Assembly (NCBI GenBank): GCA_028023455.1
Contig: JAQFVV010000042.1
Location: forward strand, 5,039,739 to 5,103,738
Source of the DNA: Epiperipatus broadwayi
Lineage: Eukaryota > Onychophora > Udeonychophora > Euonychophora > Peripatidae
Direction: 5' to 3'
Length of the DNA stretch: 64,000 nucleotides
Shown: positions 60,310-64,000 of the stretch, one piece after another
How the letters are laid out: each line of letters starts with the position of its first letter
Position numbering within the stretch: position 1 is the stretch's first letter
Made by a program: the position numbers and the translations under genes
The notes under the pieces: generated by a model
Told to the model about the DNA's origin: nothing
The model's input: the letters and a program-made list of their open reading frames with translations, nothing else
Databases searched by the model: none

Positions 60310-62640
60310 CTACTTATTCAAATGCTTGCTAATACCAACATCCCGTCTACTCTGTCATACTTAATTACCAACTTATTTATGAATCATGAGTTGCACATCA
60401 CTCTTCATAATAGGAATTCTCCATCATTCAATCCCACATAGTCAATCTCATAAGGATCACCCCTAAGTTCATTACTTCTTACACACTACATAAATCCACT
60501 TTTACAACAAATAAAGAATAAAATTACTGGAATCCAAATTCCACACACCCAGCAATACATTCCCTGCATAGCCTACATGGATGATATCACTGTCTTCCTG
60601 CTTTCTCAGAAATAACTTCCCATATTACAAACCATTTTTAATGACTACACAGCAGCCTACAAACTGCACTTTAATTCCCCAAAAATTGCATGGACTTTAT
60701 TCACAAAGAAATCACGTTCCCAAGTTTTCCAAAGAAATCCCACTCCATTCTTAGTATTTCGTTTTTACAAAGGCTCCCTTGGTATGAGAGTCACAATACA
60801 AACCAAATGACAGATTTTTTCAACTCACTTTCATGTCTATCAATTTATTTCAAGATACAATTGTTCAATACCTTTGATATGATAAAAATCGCATACTATG
60901 CACATGTTATCAGATTTTCAAAGATATTAATTTCTGCCATCAATTAATTCCATGTGCAACAAATTGCTCTGGGGCCACAAGACTGTATCAATATCTATAA
61001 AATGGTTCAATCTTAAACCCTTGTACCACTGTCTAGACCTGCACAACACTTGGGTGTTCTATACACAAAAAATCATGAACTCAATAGCAGCTATTACCAA
61101 CCAGTTCCTAACCTCCCAATGCCTGCTGATAGTAACTCCTACAGATAAACCTCTTCCTTTAACACTATACATCTTTTTCACTCAATCCTAGGTATCACCA
61201 ACCAGATTAGCCTCTCCCACAATTCCAAGTATACTTACTGGCAAATAAATAATCTGCTTTATACAGATTCTAGCAATGATTACACCTTCTCCATGCTTGG
61301 AATAAATAAACATTGCCTTCTCCACCAATTTAAAAAATGGGATCTGGAACCAAAGTTTTTTTGACTTCCTAATTAGACTCAACCTGCACATGCTCCCAAT
61401 ATCCCTTTTTCTGCAGTATCATCATCTGTACATAAATATCAACTCATTCTGTGGGCTAAACCATGAAGTCAAGGAGACTCAACAACATCTTTTCAATGAC
61501 TGCCATGCCTTAAACTCCACAAGTCAATTATGTTGAATGCATATAGGCAGCCAGTTACTTCCATCCACCACATAACTTAGTCCTTCCAAAGGTTAAACAT
61601 TCCTGCAGTGCATGAAGCCACATTTATTCCATCTACCTTCTGGTGCATCTATTGCACCTTCTTGTTAGGCAGCTACACCAGGAAACATCCATCCACATTT
61701 ATCAATACATTATACCAGCTAAAATCACTGGATAACAACATAGACCTCCTCTGGACATTTTTGCCGTGACTTGGTCATTCATTAGAGAGCAGTTCAACTT
61801 ATATGTGACCACAACTACAATAGGCAAGACTAACAACCTTTATGGCATTTTACTTTCCTTCATTATACAACTAGCTTCATGAAAAACTATGTTCCAGATA
61901 CTCATTACAATAGTTCAATACCACAGAAGACTATTTAACCAGACCAATCAAGCTCAAGGCAATTCAAGGAATGCAATTTCATGCTGAAGTGGTATTTTTT
62001 TCATTATCCCAAAATGCAGTTCATGCTGACTAGTGTTTATTCATTTCCCCAAGATGCAGTTCATGCTGATTAGTTATTCCATTTTCCCAGGATGCAATTT
62101 TTGTTTTGCCAAGATGCAATTCATGCATACTAGTATTATCCATTCTCCCAGCATGCATTGCATGCTGAACTGTAGCCTTCCTGTTTTCCCAAGATGCAAT
62201 TCATGCCAATTAGTATTTTTCCATTTTTTTTAAACATGGAACTTATGTAACAAATGAACAATAAGATTCAGTTATGAAAACTATAGTACTCTCACCAAAT
62301 GAACCCAATATTTTATTGGGACCATATGTCAATGTAACAGCAATTTTAATCTCTCCTCTAAGATGTTTTCAATCATACTATCATGACTTTCCACATATTT
62401 CTCTCAATATCCCTTTTAAAATTTCAATGTAAACCTAATTTGACATAGGTATCTTATTATGTAATAATTATTTTTCATTTAATTAATGTAAATTATGTTT
62501 TCTATCACAATCAAGATTGTAAACCATTATTACATATGTAATATCATGAATCAATTTGTATCTAAGACCTCATGTTTTCAAATGTAACTTATGTAGCCTT
62601 TTTGAGTCGCAATAAAGTTAATCCTTTGAAACATAAAAAT
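60310..62640 (+). pseudogene. L1/Tx1-like LINE ORF2: RT to zinc-binding C-terminus and 3' end
   Basis: The plus strand reads GSPLSSLLLTHYINPLLQQI, then IPHTQQYIPCIAYMDDITVF (60532-60600), an intact YMDD RT catalytic box preceded by the PLSPLLF block. CNKLLWGHKTVSISIKWFNL and DLHNTWVFYTQKIM follow (61000-61090; compare LWG-K-RI). Then KKWDLEPKFF (with a one-base shift) DFLIRLNLHMLPIS leads to FCGLNHEVKETQQHLFNDCH (61455-61505), the zf-RVT type knuckle. A 40 bp minisatellite occupies the 3' part and the unit ends near AATAAAGTTAATCC (62611-62624). Several stops are present. Confidence 0.78.
61969..62226 (+). repeat. Minisatellite, about 40 bp period, in the LINE 3' region
   Basis: Six to seven degenerate units of CCAAGATGCA(A/G)TTCATGC followed by TGATTAGTATTnTCCATTTTC-like sequence start near 61970, 62010, 62052, 62111, 62151 and 62191. 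Confidence 0.82.
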
Positions 62641-63115
62641 AAGATGCTAAAAATTAATGTTCTACTGTATAAATATTAAATATTTCTTTATTAAACAATA
62701 TTGCTCAAAAAATATAATGCTTAAATTTACTAATTATAGTATGATTATAAAAAAAAAATTGTTCTTCAACATTTTAATAAAACACCAAATCATTACTTAG
62801 CCTATCTACCTCTCTGTGAAAATTTTATATATCTTTGCACATCATATTATTGACATCCAAATAAGTTTTCACAAATGATGATAATCAATTGTTTATCTAA
62901 ATAAATTGGCAAAATCTTATTCAACTCATTTTTTTTTTTTGAAGATTTTTTTTTTTTTTGTAATTTCACAATTAATAAACAGAGAAAAGTTTAAATGCTT
63001 AAATATATTTTTGCATAATAAGATCAATTAATGATTCTCTGATATATTATTTTCAGAAAATGAAAAACAAAAAAACAAAGGTAGTAATGGAATTAGTGTA
63101 TCAAATTTATTTTTA
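62641..63115. other. AT-rich DNA between two LINE fragments
   Basis: Nothing recognised; T runs at 62930-62960. Confidence 0.5.
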
Positions 63116-63119
63116 GTAA

Positions 63120-63574
63120 GTATTTGGGAACAAGAATACTTATTAATTACCCACTTTAAAAGATGGTGTTTGGAGCCCAAGTATCTAGACTTCATCATCA
63201 AAATTAACCTTAGCGCGCTTCCCACAAACTGGTTCCTGTTTTATCAAAGAGGTAACTCCAACATTGATCCGACCTGCAGAGATATAGTCTTCACCAATTC
63301 CAATATCAGACCAGACCTAATTCTCTCACCCATAAAAGCGATCCCCACCGGAACATTTGCTATTATTAGACTATCCATTTTCATTCTCTATGCAATCTGG
63401 GTAGTACGCTGCAAGTTGATAAATGGAATTGCCCCGCCTAGACCTAGATCTGTTGTTCTGCAAAACAATAAAGAAAATGAGCTCATCTCTCCCAAAAAAT
63501 CATTTGAGGACACTTGGAACCTATTCACCCTCCCAACTAATAACAACAGAACAACAAACATGCTGGCCTACTAA
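63120..63574 (+). pseudogene. Second L1/Tx1-like LINE fragment, C-terminal end
   Basis: The plus frame reads RWCLEPKYLDFIIKINLSAL and PTNWFLFYQRG, aligning with KKWDLEPKFFDFLIRLNLHM of the LINE at 60310-62640. GTFAIIRLSIFILYAIWVVR follows (63340-63400), typical of the terminal helix of these ORF2 proteins (YxIWxxRCK). The stretch between lacks the zinc-binding box. An uninterrupted open frame runs 63170-63574, so this copy is less decayed than its neighbour. Confidence 0.7.
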
Positions 63575-63681
63575 ACCATTCATAAGATCTCTCAGAACTT
63601 AGCATAATCATATATATTACTTATAATACTTCACTCATATACACTTTAATGCAAGTAATTTTCTTAACCTTCTTTATTTTC

Positions 63682-63720
63682 TTACAGTTTCGACTGTCCA
63701 GCAGTCTTCGTCAGAGCTAC
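63682..63720 (-). ncRNA. Hammerhead core, PLE-type
   Basis: Minus strand: CTGACGA (63714-63708), stem II GACTG/CAGTC around CTGGA, GAAAC (63691-63687), TGTAAG. Both boxes and stem II are perfect. Stem III is minimal and stem I unclear. It is related to the core at 40711-40747. Position directly 3' of a LINE fragment suggests an inserted piece of a PLE terminal repeat. Confidence 0.6.
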
Positions 63721-63734
63721 AAGATTTGAACAAT

Positions 63735-64000
63735 ACAAATACATAATTATCATTTCAGATATATATAAATCAAACATATATATATCTCCATTATTCTATA
63801 TATATATATACAAAACATACACATACATATCAAAAAATAGACATATATCTTCTTCATATATATACACATATAAATCCATATGACCCCCCAGACATATATA
63901 TAATCCATATACATCTATATATATGCATATCCAATACCTAGACATACCTCTTTTAAACATACATCTATATACAGATATACATACACTTATAGACACATAT
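63735..64000. repeat. TA/CATA-rich cryptic simple sequence
   Basis: Dense interspersed ATAT, ACATACA and CATATATA units run to the window end. The minus frame at 63796-63996 is a by-product of this repeat. Confidence 0.8.

Noticed and set aside
63796-63996. Open frame of 66 codons at the window end
   Set aside because: It is the translation of TA/CATA simple sequence.
1-64000. CRISPR arrays, operons, ribosome binding sites or bacterial terminators
   Set aside because: Spliced exons, SINE/LINE/PLE/hAT elements and the sequence composition show this is animal nuclear DNA; no regularly spaced repeat array of CRISPR type is present.

Overview
The window is intron-dominated DNA from an animal, very likely an invertebrate. 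Roughly three quarters of it is A+T by eye, there is no dense ORF structure, and nearly everything recognisable is a decayed transposable element. The one host gene I can support is WTAP (Fl(2)d), the scaffold subunit of the nuclear m6A RNA methyltransferase complex, on the minus strand. Two consecutive internal exons are visible, at 51612-51790 and 18061-18215. Their reading frames join exactly across a 33.4 kb intron. The protein wording (DPAVNLLFQ, SNTGKRLMAKCRLLYQEN) looks arthropod-like to me, but I cannot fix the species. No further WTAP exon was recognised in the 18 kb below or the 12 kb above, so the flanking introns are also long and most of the window is WTAP intron.

Layout. 0-18 kb (downstream intron): a retroposed tRNA-Val-like copy at 3.3 kb; a 482 bp hAT MITE at 3.45 kb; two 1.6-1.7 kb terminal-inverted-repeat elements with tandem-repeat, G-tract-rich cores at 6.5 and 11.0 kb that share subterminal motifs; a decayed LINE at 14.9-16.0 kb; and a Penelope-like element (PLE) fragment with reverse transcriptase YVDD and GIY-YIG domains at 16.8-17.7 kb, followed by a hammerhead-like motif. 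18.2-51.6 kb (the big intron): a decayed Ty3/Gypsy pol, a Tigger-like MITE, a second hAT MITE, an LTR-like block, an 850 bp foldback carrying hammerhead ribozymes, a cluster of opposed PLE fragments at 36.4-39.0 kb, a palindrome with a hammerhead core at 40.7 kb, two retrozyme-like repeats with hammerheads at 42.0 and 45.3 kb, a LINE reverse transcriptase at 46.0-47.4 kb, a mariner-like remnant at 47.6 kb, and a long perfect-looking palindrome at 50.8 kb. 51.8-64 kb: a 1.2 kb hAT MITE, a possible LTR, and three LINE fragments in both orientations with a hammerhead-like core at 63.7 kb.

The most interesting theme is hammerhead ribozyme motifs: at least eight, in four or five different mobile-element architectures (foldback, small inverted-repeat insertion, palindrome, tandem retrozyme-like unit, PLE 3' region), all in or beside introns of one RNA-modification gene. 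The structurally best copy (34100-34143) has complete core boxes and three paired stems. The copies whose three stems can all be drawn with an intact core lie antisense to WTAP. The sense-strand copies lack assignable stems or have lost catalytic bases.
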